Source: Nissolia schottii (taxonomy: Eukaryota; Streptophyta; Magnoliopsida; Fabales; Fabaceae). From it: DNA of 64,000 nt. The translations under genes and the position numbers were made by a program. The notes under the pieces are model-generated. The model was not told the origin of the DNA, ran no database searches, and saw nothing but the letters and a program-made list of their open reading frames with translations. The DNA is taken from positions 269,743 through 333,742 of the forward strand of contig QANU01112598.1 in the NCBI GenBank assembly GCA_003254905.1, in the 5' to 3' direction. Positions 43,756 to 55,979 of the stretch are shown here, piece after piece; positions within the stretch are counted from its first letter, which is position 1, and each line of letters begins with the position of its first letter.

Positions 43756-46700
43756 ATGGGTAGCTCGGGAGCGTCGAACGCGAACGGAATCGACGCGTCG
43801 GTGGGTGGGTTGGTTTGGGTCCGAAGGCGAAACGGGTCGTGGTGGCCGGGTCGGATAATGGGTCTGGATGAGTTGTCTGAGAGCTGCTTGGTTTCTCCGA
43901 GATCGGGTACCCCCGTCAAGCTCTTAGGCCGTGAAGACGCAAGCGTGTGAGTTCTATAACACAGCCTCTTTTCAACACACTCTTTAATTTTTTTCTATTA
44001 ATTTTTTAATTATTTGGTTTTTTTTTCCCCTATGAGTTGGTTTACGATTGGGCGCGATTCGCGTTGTTTGATCCGTGTAGTTACTCTACTTAATGGAAGA
44101 AGGCTTATAGCATGTTTGGTTTGCGGTCGGAAACCTTGAAACCGCGAGAGCTTCTCTACTGTGGCTTTTGCCCCAAACCTTTGTTTTGGAATTCCAAACA
44201 GAAATCGAAAACATGCTATGAGCTTTTAATTAGGCTTAGTTGTTGTGTGCATTATCTGGCTCTTTTTTTGTTTTTGTTTTCAATTTATAGTTCACAAATT
44301 CAACTCTTAGGGATTAGTTTTTATTGATATGAACCGGTCTATGAGTAGGTAAATGAAATTTTTGTATAGGAGTGTGGTTGGTAGGTGTGAAGAGAGGAGG
44401 AGGAGCGAGTTTTGACAAAATGCGAAGAGATGTTTTTTTGATACTTTGCTGATATTCTTGTCCGGGCGCTTGTTTTCTCATATATTTGCCAACTTTGCCG
44501 TTGTGTTCAGTTGTTTTGATGGGGTGTGGGGGTTGATAGTAAATATTTGGAGGATTGTTTGTGAAGTGATTTATTTGTACAAAAGATTTCGTGTTTCTGG
44601 TTTAGAGCGATCTCAACCATGCTTGTTTGGTTTTGTTATTTCATTGTATGCATCCAGCATGTGAAACTGGTCCACATAGCCTCAGTACTTGGCAGAAACA
44701 TTAGAGCCATTGCTTCCTATTAGCCCAGACAAGCGGAAAACAGTTTTTCCGAATAACCAGTTTTTGGAAAGATAGACACAAGTCATCTTTGGTTGTTGTT
44801 GCCAATGGTTTGGGTCCATGCTCCCTTTTTCAGAACTGTATTGTTGGTGGGGAATATACCAATTTCACCCTATAACTATCTGAATTAGATGTAACTACTA
44901 AAAGAATAAAAGACTCACTAGCTTTTGTACTTCAATTGTCTTACTTGAATTCGTTTGTTGCTTGAGTTATATAGGTTTATTGATATTTGCACAAGGCCTG
45001 ACTTTGGAAAAACTCTTTCTGATATAGGGATTGGTATAATCTTGAAAAATCAAAGCGAGTAAAAGCTTTTCGTTGTGGAGAGTATGATGAATGCATTGAG
45101 AAGGCAAAGGCGTCTGCTGCCAGTTCAAACAAGAAGGCGGTGAAGTATGCTCGCAGAGAAGATGCTATTCTTCATGCTCTTGAGCTAGAGAGTGCTTACT
45201 TGGAGAAGGAACCATTAAAATTATGCTCTAGATCAGATAAATCTGGTAGTGAAAATGGTGGTTCAGCTGGAGAATTACCAGTCTTGTCTAATTCTGGCGA
45301 TGATAATGATGATAATGAGGATGTGACTGATGATCAGAGTGACTCTGAAGACAATTCTAATTCTGCTCTAGAATTGACACAATCTGGTATATCTTTTGAA
45401 GAGCCAAATCATAATGGTTTTTTAAAGATGCAACCTGGGCAGGGAAGGAGGAGAAGAACACCAAATGATTCAGAAGATGATGGAAGTGAAGGAGTCAAGC
45501 GAATGAGAGGACTTGAGGACCTGGGCATTGGTGTAGTGTCAAAGAGAAAGGTCCAGGGTACAAGTGCAAGTGACATAGTTCAGCACGTTAGTGCTTCACT
45601 CGGCACTTCGACCACAGGAAATGGCCTGGCAAATGGAACTTCTGTAAATGGTGGTAAGGGTTATTCTTCAACACTGAAAAGAAAGAGATCCCAAGTAGCA
45701 AATGTTCATGAATTCTTGAAAAGAAAAAATCGACGACGCCCTTTGACAAAGGTTTTGGAGAGCACATCCATGGTGTCGGTTCCAGTCATTTGCGATCAGC
45801 TTCCCAGCTCAAGCAGTTCTCCACAATGTGGGATACCAGATGGAAGGATTTCAGGATTAGATTGTAATGATTTAAAGAAAAATTTTCCAACGACAATTCA
45901 CAATTCAAATAATACTGGTGTTGTATGTGAGAATGGGACTTCATTAAGTGTTCATGACCATGGTAGTGATGCTTTCCAAGTCAGGGATAAAGAGAATGAT
46001 GCTTCTCGAGTATCAGGGCTAGTTGCTGATGATTCTTCTGATAAATTATTTGATGTGCCATTTGTTGGGGATCTAGGGGAGGAGAAACAAGCTCAAGGTA
46101 TGCAGTATATGAATTCTATATTTGTTTTGTATGTGCAATGCTTACAATTGTCACCTGAATAAAACATTTCATTTTGTTAATACTGATTTTTGTTCTCTTT
46201 TGTATCTCCCGACATGCTAATTTTCTCTTTTGGCTTCATGATAGAGTTAGGTCTTTATTTGGATGAGTATTTTGCATAAATGTTTGCTAGTTGATCCTGG
46301 AAGAGGTGCAGGGGTCATACACCATCCATGATTCATAACTGCTGAATGAGCTAAACTGAAGCATGTTAGAATTGTGTAACTTTGGAATCAAAATCTTGAA
46401 ATGCATTGATCTTTAATTTTGGACTTGAGCAAGTTTCACTCATGTAGTACAGACAAACTTTTCCATGGTTAATATTTACTTATGTATCAATACTACAAGC
46501 ACAAATTGATTGTTCAAAGTTGCTTAGTTGATCTGCAGATGTGGTGTAAGCATATATTTGTTAATTGAATATGTGAATTTGTTCCTTTCTTGAGGTTTAC
46601 GTATCAGTGCTACTTGTTCCCCCACTCCCATTTCTTTATCTTTAATCGAAAAACCCCCTTTCATCCATTTTTGAAGCAATTGAATATAGTTCAATTATAT

Positions 46701-47911
46701 TTCTTTTATGCTGCTGTGTAGCCATACAATACTGTGGTTTTTTTTTTGGATGCTTTAGTTTGAAAAGGCATGAGATCAATAATCACCTTGCACTAATATA
46801 ATTCATTCTGCCAGGTTTCTCGCCTGGACTAGTTTCTTGTTCAGCTGGCAAGCCTCAAGTTAGTACCTTGGGGCAGCAATCTTGTCATGGTAGTCAATCT
46901 GAAGTTCCGTCGTTGAGAAATGAGGGCCAGAATGAACCTGGTTGTACCAGTTCATTTGCTGGTCACAACATGATTAGCCATAGAGCTGAGAAAGGCAGTT
47001 CAAAGTGGCAGTCAAAGGGAAAAAGGAATCTGAGACACACAAGTAAAAACAGAAAACTAGTCTCGAGAAAATACGTGAACATGGATCATGAATCCAGTGC
47101 CTTTTTGGCAGGTACGGAGAAATCTGATGGTTTATCTCAGGGTGCTGGTCAGAAGGTTGATTGGAATATCATGGGTGCACCCAATGCTTCGTACAACTCT
47201 ATTTCTCAAGCTAAGTGCAAACCTGTTGCCGAAGGCCAACTAGATGGATTTTGGGACTTGAACAAGCATATCAAGGGGACAACATCAGAGGCAAAGCTAT
47301 TGCCGGATGGATCTCTTGCACCTCAGAGATCGCTTCCTTATCGGCATTCGCGCTTTATTGTAAACTCCAGATATCCAATGGCAGATTTTCCTGGAAGAAA
47401 TCATTGTTCTGATGGTTCATTATATGATGTTAAGCTAAAAGTTAACCCCAACTACCAACCACAACATGTCCCTTTGGTTTCTCTCGTGAGTAAAATGAAT
47501 GGCAAAGCCTTCATTGGACACCCTCTAACGGTTGAGGTTTTGGATGATGGTTATTGTGATGAAGTCATAACTGGCGTGGGATGTGAGGTGGAAGTAGGTG
47601 ACATCTATTGTGTGGCCAAGCCAAATTCAGTACCCCGAAGAACATCTTCCAAGAAATCGTCACGTTCTAAGTCTAAAATACGATCTTCCAAAATAAGAAA
47701 ATCTGGGCTGTTGAATAAAAAGATTCGGAAATTGTCCTCGCTGACTGGTCAGAGGCAATCAGAAGTGGAGAGAAAACCAGTGGTAGATAAGCTCAAGGGT
47801 CCTGTCATAGCTTGTATTCCTCTCAATGTAGTCTTCAGTAGGATAAATGAAGCAGTGAGCGGTCAGGCGCGGTCCACAAACCGAGCATTACCAACCCCAT
47901 CCAACCCTTAA
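43756..47911 (+). CDS. PWWP-domain protein, 3 exons, 785 aa
   Basis: Exons 43756-43946, 45028-46097 and 46815-47911 join in frame (GT..AG). A PWWP domain covers about residues 15-100: VGGLVWVRRRNGSWWPGRI (the core motif is SWWP at 28-31), then GREDASVDWYNLEKSKRVKA across the intron and a helical KYARREDAILHALELE segment. The middle is acidic and Ser-rich with several basic nuclear-type patches. The C-terminal part has a conserved block around VPLVSLVSKMNGKAFIGHPL (residues about 635-655) and a Lys/Arg/Ser-rich stretch. Family knowledge: PWWP domains bind methylated histone H3 tails and DNA, so a nuclear chromatin role is expected. It resembles Arabidopsis At1g51745 (Tudor/PWWP/MBT family, from memory). 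The start ATG opens the conserved N-terminus; no other in-frame ATG fits better. Confidence 0.9.
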
Positions 47912-48945
47912 GTCATTCGGAAGCATTTACTATCGATGAATGGATTGTGCGGAGAATTGTTTCTTTGGCAATTTGAGAGATTTTGGTTTAGTTCCGCAGA
48001 CTTTACTATCTTCTTATTTTCAGCTATGTGCACAGTTTGCAGCACCATATGTTCTGCCATGAAGGTAGAGTTTTCTGTACAATTTCAAAGACAATTTTTA
48101 TGTAGGACTGGTAGGAGTTAAATCATATGAGGCTTCTTCCCTTGGCACATGTAAATAATGTAACAATGGCTGAGATGTAAAGTTGGTATGGTATTAGGTG
48201 CTAGACCTGATATTAGGTTCTTAAAAAGAGTAATGAATTATTGAATTAGGTTGTTTCAGGAGGTTCAATAACTCTACATGTTGTACTCTGATGTTGGACT
48301 TGGCAATTTATTCCAAGGCCACCTCTATACAAGGAAACCGTGAGAACTTTTGGATTAGTCTCATTTCAGTCTTTGGTATGTGTTTGTATCGAACCTTTTA
48401 ATGAGATGATACATATGCACATTTTCAAGCGTATTATCTTTTTTCTTTGTTGTGTATGTTTATTCTTGTTGTGGTTTTCATTTTATTAAGGTAGTATTTT
48501 TTATTTAGTTTTTATTGTGCTTGTGTTTTCATTGAGTGACATATATTCAAGTTAAATAATTATACATTCATTTAATTAGTACTTTTAATTTTGTTCAAAA
48601 GGAAAGAAGAGGATTATTATTATTTTTTAATTTATACTTCGGGTTTAGCTTACATTTTTTGTTAAATAAACATTTTTGCGAAAACTTATATGTTAATTCT
48701 TTTTTTCATTAGTTCATGAGACGTTGCCATTTTGGCTTGTGTAATACGAATTTTACCTAGACACAATAGTATATAGTATATCATACATTTATAAATTCTA
48801 AAAAAAAATACATATATAAATATAAATCTATTGGTTCTGTTATTATTTGCATGACAGGAAGAGCAGGACCTAAATGGCATCTCTCTATTATTTGCATGGC
48901 ATCTCTGGCTGGCAAGAACGGTTGGCGCGGTGGGAGTGACCTTTA
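47912..48945. other. PWWP gene 3' UTR and AT-rich spacer
   Basis: 3' UTR-like sequence runs to about 48,420, followed by very AT-rich DNA. No further gene. The short frames here lack domains. Confidence 0.5.
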
Positions 48946-48949
48946 GAGG

Positions 48950-49320
48950 GTGTTGTTAAATTGAATGTTGATGGTAGCTTTAAAGGTAATCATTGGCCAG
49001 CGGGTTTCAGTGGTTTATTTCCTGGCTTTGATGGCAAATGGGTGTTTGGTTTCTATGGTAGCATTAGGGTGCTTGACAACCTGCTTGCTTATATCCAAGT
49101 AGACATGCACCATCACTACCATGACGTTATTTCGGAGTTGTAAGACTTGCTCTCAGAGATTGGGAATTATCTATTTCGTAGTGCTGTGTGAGGCAACCTC
49201 TTGTGCAGATTTTTTTTAGCTTGGGAACCAAAACCTTGTGGTGTGTCAACATCATCCTACTGGCCTCTGTCCTTTGCTTAGAGATGACTTTGTGGGGACT
49301 CACCGTGGTTGGATTTGGCT
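48950..49320 (+). pseudogene. LINE RNase H relic
   Basis: One frame reads VKLNVDGSFKGNHWPAGFSG, the start of the RNase H domain at the end of plant LINE ORF2 (usual form KLNVDGS...GNPG.AG.GG). Further fragments matching the domain's end (REATSCADF near 49,190) appear in another frame. It is broken by frameshifts and stops and lies directly next to the MULE insertion. Confidence 0.55.
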
Positions 49321-49385
49321 TTTTATAACTTTTTTGAAGCACCAAAAAAAATTCTATCGTTCTGATCCCTTCAATAGTAAAACAT

Positions 49386-49540
49386 GGGTGAGGATACGAT
49401 GTGCCGAGGATGTTTAAGCACACTAAGCAGTATTGGGTGAATATTATTGTTCGGCCACCGTGCCTGTTTTAGTTGTTAAATACAATATTGCAATCATACC
49501 GTCTTAAAATTTTGTATTTATAAAAGGGTCTCTTGAACAA
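49386..49540 (+). repeat. Left terminal inverted repeat of the MULE
   Basis: It pairs with 52322-52466. Compared with the right arm it carries an extra stretch of about 15-18 bases (around 49,436-49,452, TGAATATTATTGTTC) after CAGTATTGGG. Matching blocks include TTTAAGCACACTAAG, GCCTGTTTTAGTTG and ATATTGCAATCATACC. Confidence 0.85.
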
Positions 49541-50269
49541 ATTAGGTTTTTTTGGCTGTCTTCTCCCTTTTTTGTCACGAAACTCTTATTTTTGTGTGTG
49601 GTTCCCCCTTTCTTCTTGAGTGACCATATTTTTTGTCCTCGATCAAATTTGAATGTTTGTGCGATTTTTGTTTGTGAGTCGTGTTTCAATGATGGTGATT
49701 TTCGGTGGATCATTGCCCAGCCAAATAGGGCACGTATTGCTGAGCTGTATCGGCACATAGCGAACACAAGAAGTGATGGTTCAGGTAATTGTACTACTAA
49801 TGTGTCCCTATTGTTTGCTTGACCCCTCAGCCATCGTTAGTTAATAATAAGTAGTCGTAACTTGATGCAGCCTGCTATATATGTAGCTTTTGGGGCTTAC
49901 AGTTGTGAAGATTCCACATTTGCTTTTAGGTTAAGTCCTGTGGGCTTCCCACATTTGCTACTTGCGATGACGGTCTTGCTTAGATCATCCAGTGATGGAA
50001 GGAGGACCCAATGCATTGGAAGAGATCATCGAAGGAGGACCAAAGGCATTGGAGTAAAATATTTGAGTGTGGTCTTCAAAGAATTTCTCAGAAGGTAGGA
50101 ATGAAGTATAGTTGGCGCATCATTCCCCACATTTTGTGCTCCTTGTGTAACCGCCTCATTCACTGCTTTTGTCTCGCTAAACATAGCAATCAAATTTTCC
50201 AAGTTACCATAAAAACTCTCATCTCTTTGAACGGATTCAGTGGTTAATTGTCTACACTAATCCATCATG

Positions 50270-52016
50270 CAAGTGTATCTACTCATTAGCATTACATCCC
50301 ATGTCCCTCCAATTGTGTCACGAATACATGCCTTCGCATTCCTCGACCATATTTCCGAGACTAACGAACTCAACAACTTTTGACACTTCCAAGAACACCA
50401 AAACAACCACTATATGTGATCAAGGTATACTTAAAAGACTCCATTCATAAGCAACAACACATGAATTGCATACTATCCTTCTCATAACACACTTTACATA
50501 AACTAATCTGTTTTGGGTACCTCGAGATTGCATAAATGACCTCTAAAGTTGTCTTTGTCTACTCAAGAACCCTCAATTTGTATGCCCTCCGAAGCATGGG
50601 ATGAAACTTTAAAAATATTTGGTGTATAAACAATTGATACATGTCTTTCCAAGTCCTTTAACTCTGTCTGCATCACTGGAAGACCTTTTGCAGCATCAAA
50701 TTCAGCCTGGAACTCCCTAAAATGGATATAATCCACACACCCATGAAAATGCTGTAAAAAATCATTTGGGTCATACTTTGAATCAACATATTTCCCAATG
50801 TTAGAATGAAAGCTCTCAACAAGATGTAGTCCTAAACCCAACAAAAAATTTCCCCCTTAAGTGTGCAGTGGCCCACATGTGCCTCTTCTCATACATTTCA
50901 CCAATCCCTGGTTTATGTTGCACATCAAACTCGTCAACCAATGCTTTCCACTTATGTTCAAACACATTTGTCTCATAATCACCCAACATACACTCGTTGA
51001 ACTTTGCTATGAACCTTGGATTGTCAATATTGCTTGTGGTATTTAGGCTAAGGTGCCATGCACACAGTCTATGATGTGCATCAGGAAACACTTCTCTAAT
51101 TGCGTTCCTCATTGCCACATCTCCATCAGTTATAACTGAAACTAGAGGCTTTCCATTCATACATGCCATCAATTGCTCAAGCAACCAAACATAAGTATCC
51201 TTTTTCTCATCAGATACTATAGCACTGCCAAACAAAATGGTTTGATTGAGGTGATTTACGCTAGAAAACAAAACAAGTGGACGTAAATACCTATTCTTCT
51301 TGTAGGTAGCATCAAAGGCCAAAACATCACCAAACAATTGATAATCCATTCGACTAATTCCACTAGACCAAAATAAATGTCGATTGCTCATCAACAACAT
51401 GTCTATAATACATGCATGGATCATTCGCTGCCATGTTGCGAAGAAAGACCAATGCTGATTGGATGTCCCCTAACAATTTGTGCCTTTTCCTCCCCATATG
51501 ATTATACGTGTCCCTAATTTTGAACCTAACACGCTAAAATGAACCATATTGTAAAGCTAAGGACCCGTAAATTTGTTTTGGAGTACACCCTGGCTTTGTC
51601 ACATAATTCACTTGACCAACATCGACATCACACATTTTCCTATGGGCGGCTAACAATACCATAAACCTTGTCTCATGACATTTATGGTTGTGTTCATTAA
51701 AGAGTTTAGATACAACCTATTTGCCTGTTGACACTAACAGTCGAACCTGGATCATGGCGGGGCACCCACACCTCGTCTCCACTCTTGCCTCCTTCTCATG
51801 ATTTTCCAAGTTAAAGTATTTTTCTTGTCTAAATCCCTCACGCTAACAAACAAAGAATTGCACAGCCAAGTCACCCTTAGCACTCGAACTCCTACTCTTT
51901 CTACCATTAAATCCTCTCAACTTCACATGTGTTGTAAAATTTAAAAGCTAATGCAATATCACTAAAATTAAACCTTACCATCTCATCTTCACTTACACAC
52001 AGAAAACATGCCTCCA
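50270..52016 (-). pseudogene. Degraded FAR1/FHY3-like MULE transposase
   Basis: Read from 52,016 down: a FAR1-type N-terminal segment with stops (NFSDIALAFKFYNTCEVE; RCGCPAMIQVRL), then a MULE catalytic core at 51,424-50,816 (FGDVLAFDATYKKNRYL with the first Asp, VITDGDVAMRNAI with the second, HHRLCAWHL), then a C-terminal part with FHSNIGKYVDS and, near 50,330-50,370, SEIWSRNAKACIRD. Frameshifts occur near 51,377 and 50,820, and in-frame stops lie upstream, for example near 51,537. FAR1/FHY3 transcription factors of plants derive from such transposases, but the breaks show this one is not an active gene. Confidence 0.85.
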
Positions 52017-52321
52017 TTGTCGCCTTCGAACCTTAGAGTTTAGAGTTGCAGAAAATGTCGAAAGAGTGGATGCATGACAAGTACTTGTATGGCTGCCGAA
52101 ACTGATAATGCCACAATCCTTGACAGAGGAAGCACAAAATGTCAAATAATGGATGAACAAAAACTATTTATGCTGATGCTGAAAATTACACTACCATAGA
52201 AACACCAATGAAAAAAGTGGAGGTGATAAATCTGTTTCAATTTTGGCCCCTCATGATGGCAAACAAAGCTTGATGGTGTCGGCTAAGCAAAACAGAATCT
52301 AGGGTTCGTCTTACTTCCCTA

Positions 52322-52466
52322 GTAGTAGTTCAAGGGACCCTTCTTATAAACACACAATTTTAAGAGGGTATGATTGCAATATTGCATTTAGCAACTAAAA
52401 CAGGCGCGGTGGCCCCCAATACTACTTAGTGTGCTTAAACAACCTTGGCACATCGAATCCTCACCT
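52322..52466 (-). repeat. Right terminal inverted repeat of the MULE
   Basis: Reverse complement of the left arm, with matching blocks CTTAGTGTGCTTAAAC, CAACTAAAACAGGC and GGTATGATTGCAATATTGC (one or two mismatches). The outer end CCTCACCT borders the target duplication. Confidence 0.85.
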
Positions 52467-52475
52467 GTAAAACAT

Positions 52476-53190
52476 AAGTACTAGAGTGAAGAAGATGCAA
52501 CTTTTGAGTTTCAACATATCTGTACCATTGCAAGTACTCGAGTTTCGCCAGATTTTTTTTTTGGTTATTTCTTTTTATGTATCGAGTTAACTTTTTGTAA
52601 GCAATTCTTTATGCAAAATATTACAATTTTCCAATTTTATTGTTAAAATATTATGGTTTTTTTTTTCTTTTCTTTTTGTCCCTTAATAGATTACAGTTTT
52701 TCTCATTTCATCCCTCTTTACGTCTTTTTTTCCCTCTAAAACACATTTCTTTTTATCCTTTTATATGTGTATGATACATTGATATTTATAATGACAAAAA
52801 CTATCAAAATACTAACGAGACCAAATAAAAATGACAACCATTCATCTAAAGTGCAGATTGTATTTTAGAGATTGAAGTACACACATCATAACTATTAAAA
52901 GTAAATCAATGGTAAAGAAATACACAATTTAAAAAAAAAATTTCAATAAAATAAATTGTAACTTTTCTGAATAATTAATCACTAATATTTCATATTAACC
53001 TATAAAGTTCAAACTACACTGTAGAGGAACTTACAAACATCTTATACTAAAAATAAAAATGAATGGCGAGAAGAAATTAAACTCTTATTTTACCGTTTTT
53101 TGTTTTTGATTTCGGTCATACCTTTTTGTTTTCTTATTTTGGTCTCACCTCTCAAATCCGAGCCCTATAGTGGGTACTAATCAGATTCAA
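52476..53190. other. AT-rich intergenic DNA between MULE and eL28 gene
   Basis: T-rich and A-rich runs, no gene. The first 30 bases continue the DNA that was split by the MULE. Nothing else recognisable. Confidence 0.5.
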
Positions 53191-53194
53191 ATCC

Positions 53195-53330
53195 GGCCCA
53201 CAAAAGTACGGATCTTGTAAACGGATCAATAATGGGTCAAACTTCCCTGATCCGAACAGTTAAAATTCATAAAATTAGGGTTTTCATTTTTTCCGCATCG
53301 TAATATATAAGGCTTGGAACAAACCCTAAT
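53195..53330 (+). promoter_or_regulatory. Ribosomal-protein promoter: site II, TATA and telo-box
   Basis: A site II-type GGCCCA (53195-53200), an inverted telo-box TTAGGGTTT (53275-53283), TATATAA (53304-53310) and a telo-box AAACCCTAA (53321-53329) lie upstream of the ATG at 53359. Site II elements and telo-boxes together are the usual control elements of plant ribosomal protein genes and tie expression to cell growth. Confidence 0.75.
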
Positions 53331-53358
53331 TTAGTGTTTGCAAGAGGAGAAAAAGAAG

Positions 53359-55696
53359 ATGGCTACAGTTCCAGGGCAACTCGTGTGGGAGATCGTGAAG
53401 AAGAACAACTCTTTCTTGGTGAAAGAGTTCGGAAGGGGCACTCAGAGCGTTCAATTCAGCAGAGAGGCCAACAATCTCTACAACCTCAATTCTTTCAAGT
53501 ACTCTGGTATGTTACCATCATTTTTAATCTTTTTTTTTTTTGACAAATTCTTTCAATTTTTTCGTTTTTTCGTTTAATACTTAAATGTCAAAGCAAGTGA
53601 GAAGGATTTGAAGTGTATTATTGAGGTATCATTTGGCTGGTTATTGAAATATTTGAATCTTGATGATCTTTAGTGTAGTAGAAAAATGATGTTAATGTTG
53701 GCTATTTCTAAGGTATTAGGCACCTTGCGTTTCATTGTTTTGTGGTTAAATTTCACTTTATGATTGTGTGGTGTAAGGTGTTAGGTTCCTTGCATTTCAT
53801 TTGTTTGTGGTTAAATTTGACTTTATGCTTGTGTGTAGGTTTGGCAAACAAGAAAACCGTTACCATTCAGCCCGCGGGTAAGGATCAGTCTGTGTTGTTG
53901 GCTACAACAAAGACAAAGAAGCAGAACAAGCCTTCTGCTTTACTTCACAAATCTGTCATGAAGAAGGAGTTCAGCAGGATGGCCAAGGCTGTGGAAAATC
54001 AGGTAATTAATAATAAAATAAGTGTCTTCCTGTTATGTTTCATTGTAGGATAACTTTCTAATGTTATTGATATGTAGCATAGTTTGTGTGCTACTTCCTG
54101 AAAGCTTGGTTCTGTTGATATTCCAGATATCTATTGTCTTGTTTGTTTTGATCTTTCTGTGTAGATTTGACTACACTTTGATTTTAGTTGGTTTCCTATG
54201 TGTTTTCAGTCACTGTGGCTAGGTGTCAATTTGAATTGGTCCCCATTTTAATTGGAAAGATGTTCTTGGAAGTATCCTCTGATTTTACCGTTGACACTAG
54301 TTTGTCGGGTTAACTACCATTTTATTTCAACTGTCTTTACTCCCTAGGTGGATTTTCAGTGTTTTTTTTTTTATAATGACTGGGTACAAATTTATATGGT
54401 TGTTGCTCAATGGGGAATTGCTTTATTGCATTAGATTTTGTTATGGATCCGTTGTACTTTTGAATGAGAAAGATGGTTTGCTGAGATCTAAGGGTGTTCT
54501 GAATATGTGGGTTTGTGCTTTTAAGTTGCAATGAAACTTTTTTGAACCTTTTCCAACAAGACCAATCTTCCCCAGTGATGATGAGCCTCTAACATATAAG
54601 AAGCATCCCGAGTTGGGTTTCTTCAATGAAATATACATGTTACGCTTGGCTTCTGAGCTTGTATCATTTGGAATTTCTTTCGTGAATGCATTGTTTTGGT
54701 CTCTTGACTATACTGTTTTTAATAGAGCAAAGCTTATTGAATCAAATTTTGTTATGGATCACCTTGTAAATTTAAATGAGTAAGATACTAAGATGGTTTG
54801 CGGCCTTTTTTCTATTGAAATGAAACTTTCTTGAACCTTTGCCAATAAGACCAGTTTTCTCCAGTGATGATGAGCCTCTAACATGTAAGAAGAATCCTTA
54901 ATTGCGTTTCTTCAATGAAATGTATGTGTTACGCTTGGCTTCTGAGCTTGTAGTATTCAGAGGCTCTTACATGAATGTATTCTTTTGACTTCTTTACAAT
55001 ATTATGTTGTTAATGGATCTAAGTTTTTCTCTTTCCTATGGTGAAAAATTGTTCTTTTTTAATATAAGCATACAACATATTTTGAATAATTATATTTGGT
55101 CATGGTGTGAGTTCCCACTAATATTTTACTTGTTCATGTGAATTCCTGTGAACAAGCCTAATGACCTTTCGCTTGGATGGCATTTACTCCATTCCAAATT
55201 TTCAATTGAAAGTACTGTGAAAGATTTAATCATCCTTTGACTTCTATATGACAGGCTGATAGATGATGTGATAAGAGAGTGCGGATTAGTTGCAATTAAC
55301 GATGAATGAAGACAGATATAATTGGCATAAAAGAACTACTTTGTTGTAATTCTACAACGTCAAACAAGATGACATTTTTTTTTCCTTTCTAAAATGAATA
55401 TTATTTTGTTATGGAAGGATCATTTTCTAACTGCAAAAACTCTCCAACTCAGTGCATGCTCTTAAGAATTTCTTGTAGTTGTCACTTCATAAAGTCCTTG
55501 TATTGTAGTGTCTTTCATCTGATTTCTTTGTTCCCAATTATGCCTTGTGCTGCAGGTGGCAGTTAACTACTACAGGCCTGATCTCAAGAATGCAGCTCTT
55601 GCAAGACTGAGTGCTGTCAACAGAAGCCTTAAAGTTGCCAAGTCGGGCGTCAAGAAGAGGAACAGACAGGCTGTGAGGATCCGTGGTAGGAAGTGA
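53359..55696 (+). CDS. RPL28: 60S ribosomal protein L28 (eL28), 3 exons, 150 aa
   Basis: Exons 53359-53506, 53839-54002 and 55556-55696 join in frame. The protein starts [20 protein letters not shown], continues with [38 protein letters not shown] and [19 protein letters not shown], and ends in a basic tail VRIRGRK. This is the full eL28 family pattern, slightly longer than the human protein (137 aa). It is a structural protein of the large cytosolic ribosomal subunit. The start ATG follows the telo-box promoter by about 30 bases; an earlier in-frame codon at 53338 is not ATG. Intron 2 (54003-55555) contains a tandem duplication of about 300 bases, and a decayed copy of the 3' half of the gene lies at 62.7-63.7 kb. 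Confidence 0.95.
54412..55030 (+). repeat. Imperfect tandem duplication of about 300 bp in eL28 intron 2
   Basis: Unit 1 (about 54,412-54,735) and unit 2 (about 54,724-55,030) share ATTTTGTTATGGATC, CAGTGATGATGAGCCTCTAA, TTTCTTCAATGAAAT and TTACGCTTGGCTTCTGAGCT at offsets of about 290-310 bases. A third diverged copy occurs in the pseudogene near 62,760-63,010. Confidence 0.8.
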
Positions 55697-55979
55697 GAGT
55701 GAATTAATGAAGAAGATTTATATTACATTCACCCTAGTTTTTATCCCTTTTATGTGTTTGTAGAACTCTTATAGATTTACTGAGGTGTTTTGAAAGGCAA
55801 ATTATTTAGTATTCAATATATAACTGGAACTCCTTTTCGATTTATTTGGTTTGTTTCTCTGTATTTGTCTTTACAATGTATCCTTTGCAACTCTCTTGGT
55901 TGCCGCTAGTGTTCGACTTTAACTTGCTGACAAATGAGGCACCTTGCCACAAAGCTTCCCACATCATTCTGCATGCTCT

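Larger units (their letters stand above)
49386..52466 (-). mobile_element. FAR1-type Mutator-like element (MULE), 3,081 bp
   Basis: Both ends are present. The left end is GGGTGAGGATACGATGTGCC and the right end, reverse-complemented, AGGTGAGGATTCGATGTGCC; the inverted repeats extend about 145-155 bases. An exact 9-bp direct repeat GTAAAACAT flanks it (49377-49385 and 52467-52475), the usual MULE target duplication. It holds a degraded FAR1/FHY3-like transposase on the minus strand and about 700 bases of unassigned DNA between the left TIR and the transposase end. It is probably immobile now but could be moved if an active relative exists. Confidence 0.9.
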
